Part shown: in pieces, positions 43,033-54,405 of the stretch
Layout: each line of letters opens with the position of its first letter
Position numbering within the stretch: the stretch's first letter is position 1
Origin: Erodium maritimum
Taxonomy: Eukaryota > Streptophyta > Magnoliopsida > Geraniales > Geraniaceae
Direction of reading: 5' to 3'
Assembly: GCA_963921825.1 (NCBI GenBank)
Contig: OY997594.1
Location: 15,815,001 to 15,879,000 of the forward strand
Length of the DNA stretch: 64,000 bases
The notes under the pieces: model-generated
What the model was told of the DNA's origin: nothing
The model's input: only the letters and a program-made list of their open reading frames with translations
Databases searched by the model: none
Position numbers and translations under genes: made by a program

Positions 43033-45846
43033 ATTTTTTTTTTTGAAATAGGCGACGACGAATTTTCATCTAACCACAAGAAACAATTACAATTGCCTGG
43101 GTTACAAACCTGGGTTCCAAAATAAGACCGAGTGTCTCTTGAGTGATTCGGCGCTCGTGGACCCGTAGAAAAAGTCTAATGATCAACTTCGACAGATAAC
43201 AACAGATTCACCGTCTACCCACAAACATCCAACTCCTATAACAAGCAACTAAATACCTAAAACCTAACCAACAGTTGATTGAAACAAAGACAACCTTTTT
43301 AAAAATGAGGCAAATAAAATAAAGTACCCAACCATGGTACCTTATGTTGCTCCCTTAAGGTCTCGGGTCATAAGGGGTAGGCCATCAGCTCCGTATGACC
43401 CCCTCCTCAACTATGGGACTCATGGCTCCTAGCGGGGTTGAGATCCCTTTTCTTCCTCCTCGTCCACTAGTTGGTACTTGGAGGCCGTGGTGATGCCAGA
43501 GAGGTCAAGCTCTCTCTTGATCCTGCTAATCCTAGATGAGGCCAATGCCGACTTTTTCCGATTCTTAGGCTTACACCCCTTCACTTTACGGGCCCCTAGC
43601 TCCCATAGTTGTTCTTTTGGATCCTTTGGTTTTTTCCTCTCATGATGTAGATTGACATTAATGTCTAGTAGCTTACTCTCTACTACACGAGAGGGGTCAG
43701 GGGAACTTGTCGGGATCAGTAAGGGACTCAAGTTGGACAGGTCGTGAGGTTTCGTGATTCTGGTTATCTCCGCATCCGATCTGGGACGCTCCCCGACAAA
43801 AACAACGACATTCCCTCAGAATGTCCTTTAGCCAAGTCACGAGATTTCGGCAGTTCTTACCTTTGCACCATCGATGCTTTCCCTGTCTGATAGTCTTGTG
43901 GCGGTGGTAGTACCAGAGGGAAGCCTGGTGGTGGTAAGAGTGTCCGAGCAACCCGTTCCTTGGTTCCCTCATTCTTATAAGAGGTGGGGGTAGTAATCTT
44001 CGAGGTTGAGGCCTTTTAGGTTCCTCCCACGCCGTGTGGAGAAGGAGCTACGTGTCCATTCCCATAAGGGAACTGATGGAGTCATCAAACCGGATAAAGT
44101 CCCGACCGATCCCAAAATGTGAGCCTGACAGCTTCAAATCCAATGAGTAAGTCTTCCGCATCCGATGCAAAACCCCAGAAGCCGCTCGTACTAGAGGGCG
44201 ATAGTGTTAGGGCTTGCATGCCGCGGGAATTGCAATCGTTTTTTTTTTGTGAATCGGGCGATCTACATCTAAAATGACTATGAACCACATAAACTCGTCC
44301 CACCGTCAGACTAGAGGCAGGGGCGCCGGGATGACCTCGGACCCTAGCGCATTGGCCAACAGAGATCGGATGGCGACGATTCTGGCATCCCCCATAATGT
44401 TAAAGGCCCGAACCCTTATTTCCATGAATCGGAAAATGATGGCGCTCGGTTGCATGTATGGAAGAAAGGGCACCAATATAACCGGGTAGCCACTGAAGCT
44501 CCACGGCCCCCGGTGCTTGATGCTCTTCATGGCCACGACGGTTGGTAAGTAGAATGCGGCGATCTCCTTGTGGAGGGTCTCTACTTCCAGCCTATTCACC
44601 TTCCAGCGCTTCGCCATAACCTCGTAAAGGATACGGGGGTTGCATGCAATCTCCACCACTATGAGCGCGACCATTGCATGGTACCTCCTTGTCACTCCGA
44701 CCGTGATTGCCTCCTCAAAGACTTGGACCACCAAATCCTTGTCATCGTCTTCATCATTGTGTGAAAACGCTCCCAGATGGTCATAAATATCGTCCACATC
44801 GAAATTTGTTGGGAGAGTCATATGCATCGACGGAATCTGGTGGGATTTCAAGTAGATCTAGTGGTCCCAATGAGCGGGGACCATGGTTGACTCTGGTAGT
44901 AAGGCTAACGGACGATCGAGGATGGGCATCCAACGACTCGGCCTTGCATTCGACTCGACCTGTGAGTCACCTCAAGCAGGTCCGGAGAACAGCTACCTTA
45001 CAGCAACCTAAGAATGACTCGAGAGCACACTTACCACGCACCTCCGCCTAAACCAGTACAACAGCGAATCCGAGATAGAAACACTTCCCACGGTAGCATT
45101 GATACCACTTCTCCGGACACGAAGAAGATTGGGATTGCTGAAAACACCGACAACCCACAAAAACTCGCATCACCACGCTGGCAAGACGAAAAGGCCCGGA
45201 TCTACTGGAGAGGGGCCATATCCGAGTCCCCACATCAATGACAAGCTCCGACGAGCAGGTACTCCGAAAAGGTCAAGCAGGGTACCACACAGACTGAAAG
45301 GAAGAACTTCCGGCGAGTTCTCCGACGAACTCCTGGAAAGCACAACCCAAACCAAGAACTGATCGGCAAAAGAAAGGACTGCGACCCCACTCTCGAAGGT
45401 CTCGAGGACCCAAGTCGTGCTCCGGCAAAGCCTACCCAAGGTCAGATCTGGAGCTACGAACCGGATCTTGCAAGGAAGACCACCCGAGCACCAGCCACTC
45501 AACGAGGAGGACCTTCGAAGACAACCGCGGTGGCGAGACAAGCAGACACGAGCGGAGACTCACCGTCGAGCTCCAAAACGGCCAGACCACCAGAACGCCA
45601 AGAACGAGACAAGCAGAGGCAAAAGGAGAAAGAAGGGAGGAAGGAGAAGAAGGGGAAGAGGGTGAAGCCTCCGCCAACTACAACCTTGATCGGAGCCGTG
45701 GACGGAACCGACGAAAACAAGGGGTGACGGCTGAGAAAGTGTTGTTCTTAAGGTTTGACGAAGGCACCTCTATTTTTGTGCCGAAAAATAAATTCCCCAT
45801 TGAAAAAGTGGCTGAGCTCTTATAAATAATTTTAGTTAATCTAGTT
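43033..45846 (-). mobile_element. LINE-type insertion carrying ORF1 only
   Basis: Minus-strand element of about 2.8 kb. The poly(A) tail shows as the T run at 43034-43044, and the flanks GCTTGTGTTGTAGT (43019-43032) and GCTTGTCTTGTAGT (45847-45860) match in 13 of 14 positions. From 5' to 3' it has a GC-rich leader (45730 down to about 44860), a DUF4283-type ORF1 (44851-44306), a damaged Cys/His region (about 43697-43972) and a basic C-terminal segment (43429-43731), then directly the 3' end. No endonuclease or RT is present, so it depended on another LINE. Confidence 0.75.
44306..44851 (-). pseudogene. LINE ORF1 fragment with DUF4283-type domain
   Basis: A 181-codon open frame. KDLVVQVFEEAI, RILYEVMAKRWKVNRLEVETL, MKSIKHRGPWSFSGYPVILVPF and FMEIRVRAFNIMG follow the strand pattern of DUF4283, the putative RNA-binding part of plant LINE ORF1. 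The RHRGPWSFxGYPxxL segment matches the copy at the window's right end (63890-63960) closely. The frame breaks before the zinc-knuckle region. Confidence 0.7.
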
Positions 45847-45860
45847 GCTTGTCTTGTAGT

Positions 45861-48349
45861 TAAATGACCAGCGGTATCCTTTCACAAATGTACAACATAA
45901 ACATTGATACCAATAATGAAATTAGTTCTAACCAAAATTGATAACCATCCTACTTAATCCTAATCACTTCTCTTGCTGCTTGTTGGAAATTGCTATTTGC
46001 AAACGATTAGGTTGGAAATTGCTATTTGCATATGATTAGGTTTGGACTATCTTTATTTGAATAGGAATGTGTCAAATAAGGGACATGCATCTTCAAAGAT
46101 CATATATGGTTGATGCACCATTATATTCAATGTAGTTAATGGAATTTTGTTCTTTTCAGTGTCTTATCCTCCCACTCCCAACAAGTGCACTTTATGGGCA
46201 TTATTTCATTTTGCCTCTCTTATTTTATTAAGAATGATTGTGTTATAGTCTCATGTCAAGAAACTATGAATCAGTTTGATAAGTATTTCAATAAACGTGT
46301 TCATCAACCTGAGTATCGAAGCAAATTGTATTTTCATAGGATATAAAAATTCGATATTATGGATATGTACTCATTCGAATGGAAGACCCGTGTATCATTT
46401 CACACGTAAAATATCATAAGATATGAATATGTTTTTTTATCGGCAAAGTATATTGAAATTTTATAAATCCTCTTTTGAGATGAAAAGGGATTACAAGATC
46501 CAGCTACAGACCTGCAAAAGAATTCCCAAGACGATCAAAGTAGACTTAAAAGGGAAATAATAAGAGCACAACCAAGATTACAACCAGAATACAATCAGAA
46601 AGTAAACAAACACAACTAAGAAAACAACCCAAAAACCCTAGAACCAAAAGCAACCATTACAATCAAAAGGGAAACAACCCATAAGAACAAAACAACGCCT
46701 ACAACCAAGGACAATTAACCAAACATCCTAAGAGATACAGAAGGAAACAGACAACATCAAAGAAGTAGAAGATGAAACTACAAAAGATAGACGGTCTGGA
46801 ATCCGAATTTAATCACCATGAAGCCCTGAAAATCTTGATAACATGGTCTAGCTTACCCGAATTTGTTATCATGACCATGAACATGTAATTGGGAAGAGCA
46901 TATTTTATCTTCAGCAATTGTCAAAACACAAGTTTAGAGCCCGAAAGTATAACAATGATCAAACTTTATTAGTCGGTTAGCTACGAAGTAAATAGTAATA
47001 CTTGAACAGATAATTTTGCTAGCTAAAAGTGAAGGATGAAAAAATACCACAATTCATTGGAGACCTGAATACCTAGCTCGACAAGAGTAGGGTTTGGGAT
47101 CACAAAACATGTCCAATATCTATCAGTTATCATTCTTATAATAAGATAAAACGTATGAATCTAACAAGAATCTTGATATATGTAGTCTAATATAAACGAA
47201 AATGAAAATTACAAAAGCTTTGTAGGTTCATACCCGTACCAAAAATTTATTACCATACAAATAGTCTTCAACCAAATCATGTCATATCCAAACCTTTATA
47301 GGTGAAAATCTTATTAGTGGAAGATTCATTACCTTTTCTCCCCTCAATGTGCATGAACCCACAAAGGGACAAACCCAAAAAGGGTCAATAGGAGGTCAAA
47401 TAGAACCACATTGTGGTGAGAAGAAGAAAAAAACTTGAAGAAAACTTGAGAACCCACATTGCTCCATCCTTTAGTGAGCAACAAGATGGCCCATTCAAAG
47501 CTGTCCTATCCCTTGGTGCAATGCACCCACTTGGCTTTAATGCCCCTAAAAACTATTATCCATAGAAAGCCTCTCATTCCTATCATCCATACAATGAATT
47601 GGCAACTTCCATCACATTCTGTTTTCCCAAATCTTCTGTAGGACCCATTCCTCTGATCCTACCCTACACCTCTCCCTCTCTCTCTCTCCTCTTTTTGCCA
47701 GTCTCATGTAAAAATAGTAACCAACAACACTGTCCCAATGATCTTCAGGATATGTCATAATGGTTAAAGACACTAAGGAAGTGACCAAAAGAGTGTTATT
47801 TCATGTTTGGACACAAAAAACAACATTGCTCATAAATATCCCAAACTTCTGTTCCAATATTGACTTCTACTTCAACACAAACCATATAATTTCTCCTCTG
47901 TGAAATGGCATTTTGCTCATGTTTGGACTCAAGCTTCCCCGGAGCCCCCCTGGTCCTTCCAATAATGTGTACCGGATCCATATCGGTTTTGAAAACGAAA
48001 CAAAACCAAAAAATGATTCGAAATAGTCTTTGTCAGATTGGATTTTTGCAAGCTATGGCCTAATGCGAGCTTCAAGATTCGCTGATTTGCAATATTGATA
48101 TATAAAGGTCTTTTTCAGAAGAAAAAAATACAATTAATAATAAAATGTTACATCAAGATCAGAATTCATTTCGTATTAAAAACGTAAAAACACTGAATTG
48201 TTCACGCCTACGCGGCTACATATGGATACACAAGAATGCCACAAAACTACAAACTTCTCCTAATGATGGAGATGAAAAGTATACAGTTCATTGTCTACCG
48301 ATCCTCGGCTCTTTGTGAAACAAATTATACAAGATTCGATTAGCATCTT
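45861..48349. other. Intergenic region with minor repeats
   Basis: No gene was recognised. It holds a 29-bp tandem duplication near 45983-46040 (ttggaaattgctatttgca...), a T run at 46434-46440 that may be the tail of a short minus-strand LINE fragment reaching to about 46868 (flanks ATGAATATG and ATGAACATG, weak), and a CT-rich run near 47670-47690. Confidence 0.45.
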
Positions 48350-49526
48350 TCAAATTGTCCATGTTGATGATCTGAAGCATGTTAGCTCTCCAAATCTGTC
48401 CCTAAACAACTCCATTTCATGTGAATCTGCCACATTTTGTTTACATTCCGGAAGGTTATTGAAGCTCACTTGAAGTGTCTGTGCTTTCTGGGCTGCTTCT
48501 TGCTTCGGGTTCGAGCCATAACATGAACTTGCGGCCGCGAGCTCCATAGAGAGGAACTGAGTTTTAAGGAAGACAAAGAGTCAAACACTGTTAATTATGT
48601 GCCATTAATCTTAGGCATATCTTTCTTGTTTGTTTTTTAAGGTATGTGTACCTCGACTTGGTTCTGCAACGAGTGGACATAGTTGATGATCTCGTCTAGC
48701 GTTCCTGCCATGCCCATGGTCTGTGAAATCAATCAAACTGATGTTTCAGCACAAACATTATGCCAAAAGAACAAAAATTTAAGGTTCATGTTACCTCGTG
48801 ACATCCAGGGACAAGATTCTGTAAGCATTTCAATTTGTTATTGATCTTTGCTCTCCTGACCTGATCATCAACAATAGCAAATCAATAGTATTAGTAATTG
48901 TTTCGATTTCGATTGTTTGATTCAATGTACACATACGAGGAAAGGAACAGGATCATACCCTTTCGGCTAAGCTGTGACTATCAGTAGCTTGGCCTCTCCT
49001 TGCTCTGACATGAATAAACTCCTCCATTTCCTCCATCTTTTCCTCACTTTCCATCTCTTTCTTTCCTTTTCCGAGAATCTGAGACCACCCAAATCAAAGA
49101 CACCAAAAGGGTATGTTTGAGGAACTCAAACTTTCAAGAAAAACAAGAGCTTTTAAGGATTGATCATAAACAGATTGATTATGGTACCTTTTTCTTTCTG
49201 TTGTCACTGTTTCCGACCGACCCGGAAGCAGAAGCCGGTGGAGAGAAGTTGCCTGAGCTGCTTTTGGACTGTTCAATAACTTTCCTCCTCTTCCTTTCAT
49301 GGTAAGAAGCATCTTCAGCTGAGGCATGAGCCATGGTTGTCTGAACTGGCACCTGGTTAGTACCATGAAGAGCATAGGTTGTCTGAAACAAAGATTGTTG
49401 TTCTTGGTCTCCAAAGTTGAGGGTCTCCAGGAAACTTGGGTTTTGGTCAGCAAATTGGTGCATGACTTCCATTTGCATATCTAAATCCTGGAAAGAGTGA
49501 GAGTGGTTGAATTGGAAACTCTGCAT
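48350..49526 (-). CDS. bHLH transcription factor, BEE1/BEE3-like
   Basis: A nuclear DNA-binding protein of the plant bHLH group that includes BEE1-3 (brassinosteroid-enhanced growth regulators in Arabidopsis). Five exons on minus: 49188-49526, 48959-49078, 48795-48860, 48652-48720 and 48350-48556. All are in phase 0, for 266 residues. The N-terminal 113 residues are Gln/Ser-rich with a basic patch (ERKRRKVIEQS). The bHLH runs HSLAERVRRAKINNKLKCLQ (about residues 148-167), then NLVPGCHETMGMAGTLDEII and NYVHSLQNQVEFLSMELAAA. His, Glu and Arg of the H-E-R DNA-contact set are present, predicting E/G-box binding. The usual Glu in RREKI is Ala here. The C-terminal tail is short and Gln-rich. The exon pattern is that of the family. 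The neighbours are unrelated. Confidence 0.93.
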
Positions 49527-49573
49527 TTTTTTTGTTGTTTGAAAATAACCTGAGACTATGGAGTCCTTGGAAC

Positions 49574-49579
49574 TTTATA
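49574..49579 (-). promoter_or_regulatory. Likely TATA box of the bHLH gene
   Basis: TATAAA on minus within GGGAGTATAAAGTTCC, about 50 bp before the start codon. This predicts a very short leader. Confidence 0.4.
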
Positions 49580-50430
49580 CTCCCTTGGAGGACTCCAATG
49601 GAGGTTTAAATAATGAAATGTGGGTGTGGCTTTGCTATTATGAAGTTTTTTTTTGTCTTGTTGTTTGTTCATTCATTTTTATTACAATTTGGAGATGGTT
49701 AAGTTAAATCCCTGTCAAATCAGAAAATTCAAATTGATACTCACCAATGATCGATAAGTGCATATTATAATAACACTGATTGATCGTAATTTTAAAACAT
49801 TACACATTCTTTAGATATTTCGAAAAATCACAATTCTAAATCACGTCAAATCCGATGAAATCTTGGCACAAAGCATCAAGCAGATTTCTATTGCTTTACA
49901 ATTAAGCAATGGTTTCAAGTGGCAGCTTCATTTTCTGAAGTTACATTTCTTATCTTCAGTGTAGGGTCCAAAGTTAGGAGGTGGAGTTGAAATGCTACTA
50001 TACAAGTTTGAAGTGTTTCCTTTGTTTTTTTTATCCTTTTGCCCTAAAATTTTTGATGGTGGGTTTTGGGGAGAGAAGAGATAAGAGAACAGTCACAGCC
50101 ATTGTTGCATGTTCATGATTTCAGAAAACTTGAATCAACAGAGAAGATGTGAATAGGATTTGAGTTAGATGGGTTCTTAAAGACAAGAACATGTTTCCCA
50201 GAATCATTGGTCCATGTTGTTTGGTTTCATGTTTTTGTAACATGAGCCATTTGTTTTGTTACTGCTCCATTATCATCTACATGAGTTCATTTTGTCTTTG
50301 GAATGATCAAAATCTACAAAATCCACTTCACTGGTCTTGTTTTTAAGATGTTGTGTGCCTAGTCTAGTTATTGGTGAGGATATTAATGTTTTGTCAACTC
50401 ATTTTTGTTACGTGAACAAAACGTGTAAGA
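49580..50430. other. 5' flank of the bHLH gene
   Basis: Promoter-length AT-rich sequence. No element boundaries or genes were seen before the MITE at 50440. Confidence 0.5.
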
Positions 50431-50439
50431 CTCATTATA

Positions 50440-50771
50440 GGGGAAACCCTGTTTCCTAACCCCTTTTAAGCTTTGTTTTTCAATTCCTAACCTAGGTTTA
50501 CCTTTGGTGACATTTCTTAACGGTCACCTTTCAATTTTTTGCAGAAAGTATCGTTTACCGTTTATTTTGACGATTCCGTTAGTTTTTTTGCCACGTGTCA
50601 CTTCACCGTGACGACACGTGGACAAAAAACTAACGGAATCGTCAGTTTTGACGAATTCTGATACTTTCTGCAAAAAATTGAAAGGTGACAGTTGGGAAAT
50701 GCCACCAAAGGTAAACCTAGGTTAAGAATTGAAAAACGAAGCTCAAATAGGATTAGGAAACAGGGTTACCC
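50440..50771. mobile_element. Foldback MITE, 9-bp duplication
   Basis: A 332-bp near-perfect hairpin starting GGGGAAACCCTGTTTCC and ending ...GGAAACAGGGTTACCC. It is flanked by CTCATTATA at 50431-50439 and 50772-50780. The arms include a CCACGTGTC/GACACGTGG pair near the centre, so the element carries G-box cores (CACGTG) about 1.1 kb upstream of the bHLH gene. Confidence 0.92.
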
Positions 50772-50780
50772 CTCATTATA

Positions 50781-51672
50781 TAGATTACAGTGTATTCTTT
50801 TGAATTATTGTTCTTATTAACTGAACCACCCGGGCTTAATAGATTTGGACTCATATTTAAAATGATATTTGTCTTGAACAACCAAATCAAATATTAAAAG
50901 TCAAAACATACTGTTGATTAATATTCAGAACTTAAACCAAAGAAAGGAGGACATGAGTTGAAAACTCTTCCTAAAACACATGTTGTATTTAGATAAAATA
51001 GTAATTATAACCAGATAAATCGATCTGATATTTATCATCAGCATGTTAATCGATTTAAGTGTTATTTTGATGTGACATATTTGTGCCACGAGTTAGCTGT
51101 AAATGGTTTGAATCAAAGGCAAGGTTACACATTTGTGATTAGAAGTGAAGTGATGGTTGGGACACGGCCCATTATGGGTGACGAAAACTACAGTTTATTT
51201 TCTGTACTATTTAAACTGGGCCGGCTTGTCAGACACTTCAAGATAGGCTCGGTTTTAGATCTTTCCTCCAAGGCTCAGGACCTCTGCGGCTGAAATTCTA
51301 CCCACAAAGGCATTGTGAAGTAGAGACTTGACGAATATAGAAACTAATCCCGATCTTGAATAACAACAGTATTAGTATCAAATATTGTATAATGTTTAAG
51401 ATTCATGCTCACTACACACACCTGTGAAGTAACTTGAAGGACAAAGTAGCCTTGACGAGCGATCGAGATATTACTGACGTTCGACCGAATGAGGAACAAT
51501 TACTCTCTAGCCGGAATAGAGCAGCAACACAAGGAGATGGATAGAACAATAAATCTAAAATAACGTCGGAAAAATCATATTAGTAAACATAAGAGGTATG
51601 AATCTAATATCATGAAAACGTGAGAGGAATTTATATATTGAATGCAACTGAATGAACTGATACACATAGATT
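50781..51672. other. No recognisable feature
   Basis: AT-rich intergenic DNA. Short frames have no recognised similarity. Confidence 0.4.
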
Positions 51673-51684
51673 AACTTATAATAT

Positions 51685-52637
51685 TGTGTCTCGTCGGAGT
51701 TTGATCCTCGGAGTGGTTCATGAGCTTCGGGGGCGAGTCATGATCCCGTGCTTCACGCGAATTCAAGTTTTGAATCTGCTTTGATTGATACGGGTGAGAT
51801 TGACTCTTTTGTTCGTGCTGAAATTCCTGATTCCGCTCGAGATTCTCGCGTGTTTGGGGAAGACGATATAGCAGTCGTTTTTGTGGAGGAAATTAATGGA
51901 CCAGACGCGTTGATCGTGGTTGGGCCTGTTTGTGGGCCTAGCCCTATACCAATAGAAGGTCCGGATTCTTTGAGGTCTGGGCCTGCATCTGGGTCAGCCA
52001 GCCCTCAAGTGTGTGGTTTTGCCTAAACCGCGCATGTGGATGAATTACTAGACCAGTTGAGTACAAGCCCAAAAGAGGTTGGGTCTGGTTTGGGTACCAA
52101 AGTCATCGGGCCTTTGAAGCCCGATGTCGAGATTGGTCTTCTTTAGTCAGGTAATCCTTCATACCGTATTTAGGGTGATGACCAATAAGAGGGTCAGTCA
52201 TCCTAACCGGTGACTTTGAGTGATCCATCCAGGAATCAACAAAGTAGTCCGTGGAAGGAGGTTCTCCTTAAACCTTCGAAGCAGCCTTCTAGAGCTTTGA
52301 ATCGTCAAAGTCGAGCTCCCAAGTTCTTAGGGGATTACTATACTGCTCAAATGAAGCAGGTCTTACAAACTCAAGCCAACAGTTACCGCTCAAGTTGCTT
52401 GCAAACACAAGCTGCTCAACTAGCACATGCAGCTAAAGCTTTTGACGATCCGAACTTGACTTCGGAAGGTTAAGAGTGGGACACTGATGGTTGATTTTTT
52501 AGTCCATTTTGGTTTTGTTTCGGGATTTGTTCCCGCGGCTCCTTCTGAGAGCTCCCCTGTAGTAGTTGCCTTTGGTTAGATCCTCCTTGGATCTAACTTT
52601 TTTTCTAATAAAATTTTTCGAGCTTATCCAAAAAAAA
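51685..52637 (+). mobile_element. Short poly(A)-type retroelement (family shared with 24970-25851)
   Basis: A 953-bp plus-strand insertion ending in an A run (52630-52638), flanked by ACTTATAATAT at 51674-51684 and 52638-52648. Coding remnants are read through stops: SALIDTGEIDSFV..., a Pro/Ser/Gly-rich linker, and the terminal LQTQAAQLAHAAKAFDDPNLT. The last block and the 3' untranslated region match the minus-strand copy at 24970-25851. Truncated at the 5' end and with no RT, it was probably mobilised by a LINE. Confidence 0.8.
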
Positions 52638-52648
52638 ACTTATAATAT

Positions 52649-53099
52649 CAAAGGAGATAGAGCGATATGTTATTGAGTTATCGTCAAGATTGATAGCGTT
52701 GAGGTGAGCAAAATCAAAGAAGGTGATAAAGAAATCTCCACATCTTAACACTTTTGAACGAATCCAACAAGACGAGTCAGTGGGATGGCCATGATCAAGA
52801 GGAAGTGATCGGTTTTTGCGGTTGAAAATACGAACTTTGTTCATTGTCGCACTTATATTACCTTGTGCTTGACCAAAACTATTTCTTTGTTTTGTGATGA
52901 TTTTTTGTACTAAACCGATATATGTTTGTCTGATTTTAACTTTATTTATGCTACCAACATTACATGTTCTAAATGAATAATCAATCCCCAATATTTTGAA
53001 TGATGAAAGTAGTTATCTTTGTAAGAAGTACAAACTCCGTTGTGTCGTCTTCGTACACTTCGGGATAGATTGGTAACCTTCCCAAAAAGCCATTACACT
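52649..53099. other. No recognisable feature
   Basis: Intergenic. A 128-codon minus-strand frame (52605-52991) has no recognisable domain and overlaps the element end, so it is taken as chance. Confidence 0.4.
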
Positions 53100-53607
53100 C
53101 TAGGGATGGTAATGGGCCGAGTTTTGCGATATCGGTACCCTACCCGATTTTCATACACGTACTCTGCCTATATCCGGTCAATACCTTACCCGATCTCTAC
53201 CCATTCGGGTAAGGTAATACCCTACCCGATTCGTTCATATGACATGTGGATTATAAGACAACAAAAAAACTGCTCTTGCAAACCCATACAGTTTAGGCAT
53301 CCAAAAGAAGAAGCGTGTTTACTTTGAAATATCATCGTGCTTTTATAAAACAAAAATATGATGATGAGATGGATCATGATTCAGTTGAAAGTCATCATTT
53401 TTTAGCTACACGCACATTGATAAACAAAAAACGAAAATAGACCGAGATCAGTCCAAAAAAAAATAATTGATAAAAAAGAAAAAACTGACCGGTAGTATTG
53501 CGTACCTCTTTGTAATTATGTTATATTATGGGTTTATGATTTATGAGTTGTGACCGTACATCTTCTTAATTGTAATTGACTTATTATTAGTTTATTATTA
53601 TTATTAA

Positions 53608-53609
<2 letters not shown>

Positions 53610-53700
<91 letters not shown>

Positions 53701-53711
53701 TATATAATATA
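53610..53711 (+). repeat. (AT)n microsatellite
   Basis: About 40 AT units with two single-base breaks at the right end. It generates spurious Tyr-Ile frames on both strands. Confidence 0.97.
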
Positions 53712-53998
53712 GCGAGTAAATCAGGTGCAAACCTCTCCCTACGGTGTGAACATGTGAACTTGCGTAAATAATGGATGCGATTTGAGAAAATAGCATTCTC
53801 GGTTTGAGGCGAATATTCTTGACAAATTTTTCTCAAATCGAGAACATTATTTTCTCAAAGTAAAAAAATTGTTTTGTCAAACTATTTTTTCCTCAAACCG
53901 GGATGCCATTTTCTCAAACCATATTCGCAATTTTCTTAAAACAGATTTGGGATTCGTAGGTTCACACAGTAAGGGAGGTTCGCATCTGATTGTCCCCC
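53712..53998. mobile_element. Foldback element at the edge of the AT run
   Basis: Inverted ends AATCAGGTGCAAACCTCTCCCT...GTGTGAAC (53717-53756) and GTTCACACAGTAAGGGAGGTTCGCATCTGATT (53960-53992) enclose several copies of TTTCTCAAA/TTTGAGAAA. The flanks are AT repeats, so the target duplication cannot be resolved. Confidence 0.7.
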
Positions 53999-54291
53999 AT
54001 AATATATAATATGTATATGTTATAAGATCAGATCGGATAAGACCAAAACCGGCCCTTACTCGTACCTGATCAACTTACCCGGTCAACGAGTAATACTATA
54101 CTCGATCGGATCGGAAACGTCAGATAACCGTCGGGTTCAGGTTAATTTGCTATATTCATATGCATACCCAATCGTGAGATTTGGTAGCTGCTGACGTTTT
54201 GATGACGTCAATCCCAATCCGACCCGACCCGGACTGCTTAGGGGACCGATTTGAGGTCGAGTGGTATGTCTGGAAAAGGTGCAGCGATAAT

Positions 54292-54312
54292 TGGGCTGTA
54301 AGACATTGGGCC
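54292..54312 (+). promoter_or_regulatory. Site II-type elements of the eS7 promoter
   Basis: TGGGCT (54292-54297) and TGGGCC (54307-54312) lie about 90-110 bp upstream of a telo-box. Paired TGGGCY motifs are typical of plant ribosomal-protein promoters and are bound by TCP factors (family knowledge). Confidence 0.6.
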
Positions 54313-54397
54313 TGATCCGGACAGGCCCGTCAGACACTTCATTCGCTCCTTATGAACTCTTCCACAATACTAGTGAGCCTCCTCTTAATCTGAAGCT

Positions 54398-54405
54398 AGG
54401 GTTTA
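54398..54405 (+). promoter_or_regulatory. Telo-box
   Basis: AGGGTTTA in the leader region of eS7. The combination of telo-box and site II motifs is the usual signature of plant translation-machinery genes. Confidence 0.65.

Larger units (their letters stand above)
53100..54150. repeat. Composite repeat region, possibly hAT-derived
   Basis: Begins TAGGGATGGTAATGGGCC with repeated accctacccgat motifs, a pattern common at the ends of plant hAT elements. Similar ggat/ccgatcgg motifs recur at 54020-54150. A matching terminal inverted repeat was not established. Inside lie an (AT)n run and a foldback element. Confidence 0.35.

Noticed and set aside
45014-45727. Overlapping charged frames on both strands
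   Set aside because: GC-rich leader of the ORF1-only LINE. No domain is recognised, and the frames conflict with each other.
52605-52991. 128-codon minus-strand frame
   Set aside because: It begins in intergenic DNA and runs through the poly(A) end of the element at 51685-52637. Composition is unremarkable and no domain is seen.
53587-53836. Tyr-Ile repeat proteins
   Set aside because: Translation of an (AT)n microsatellite.
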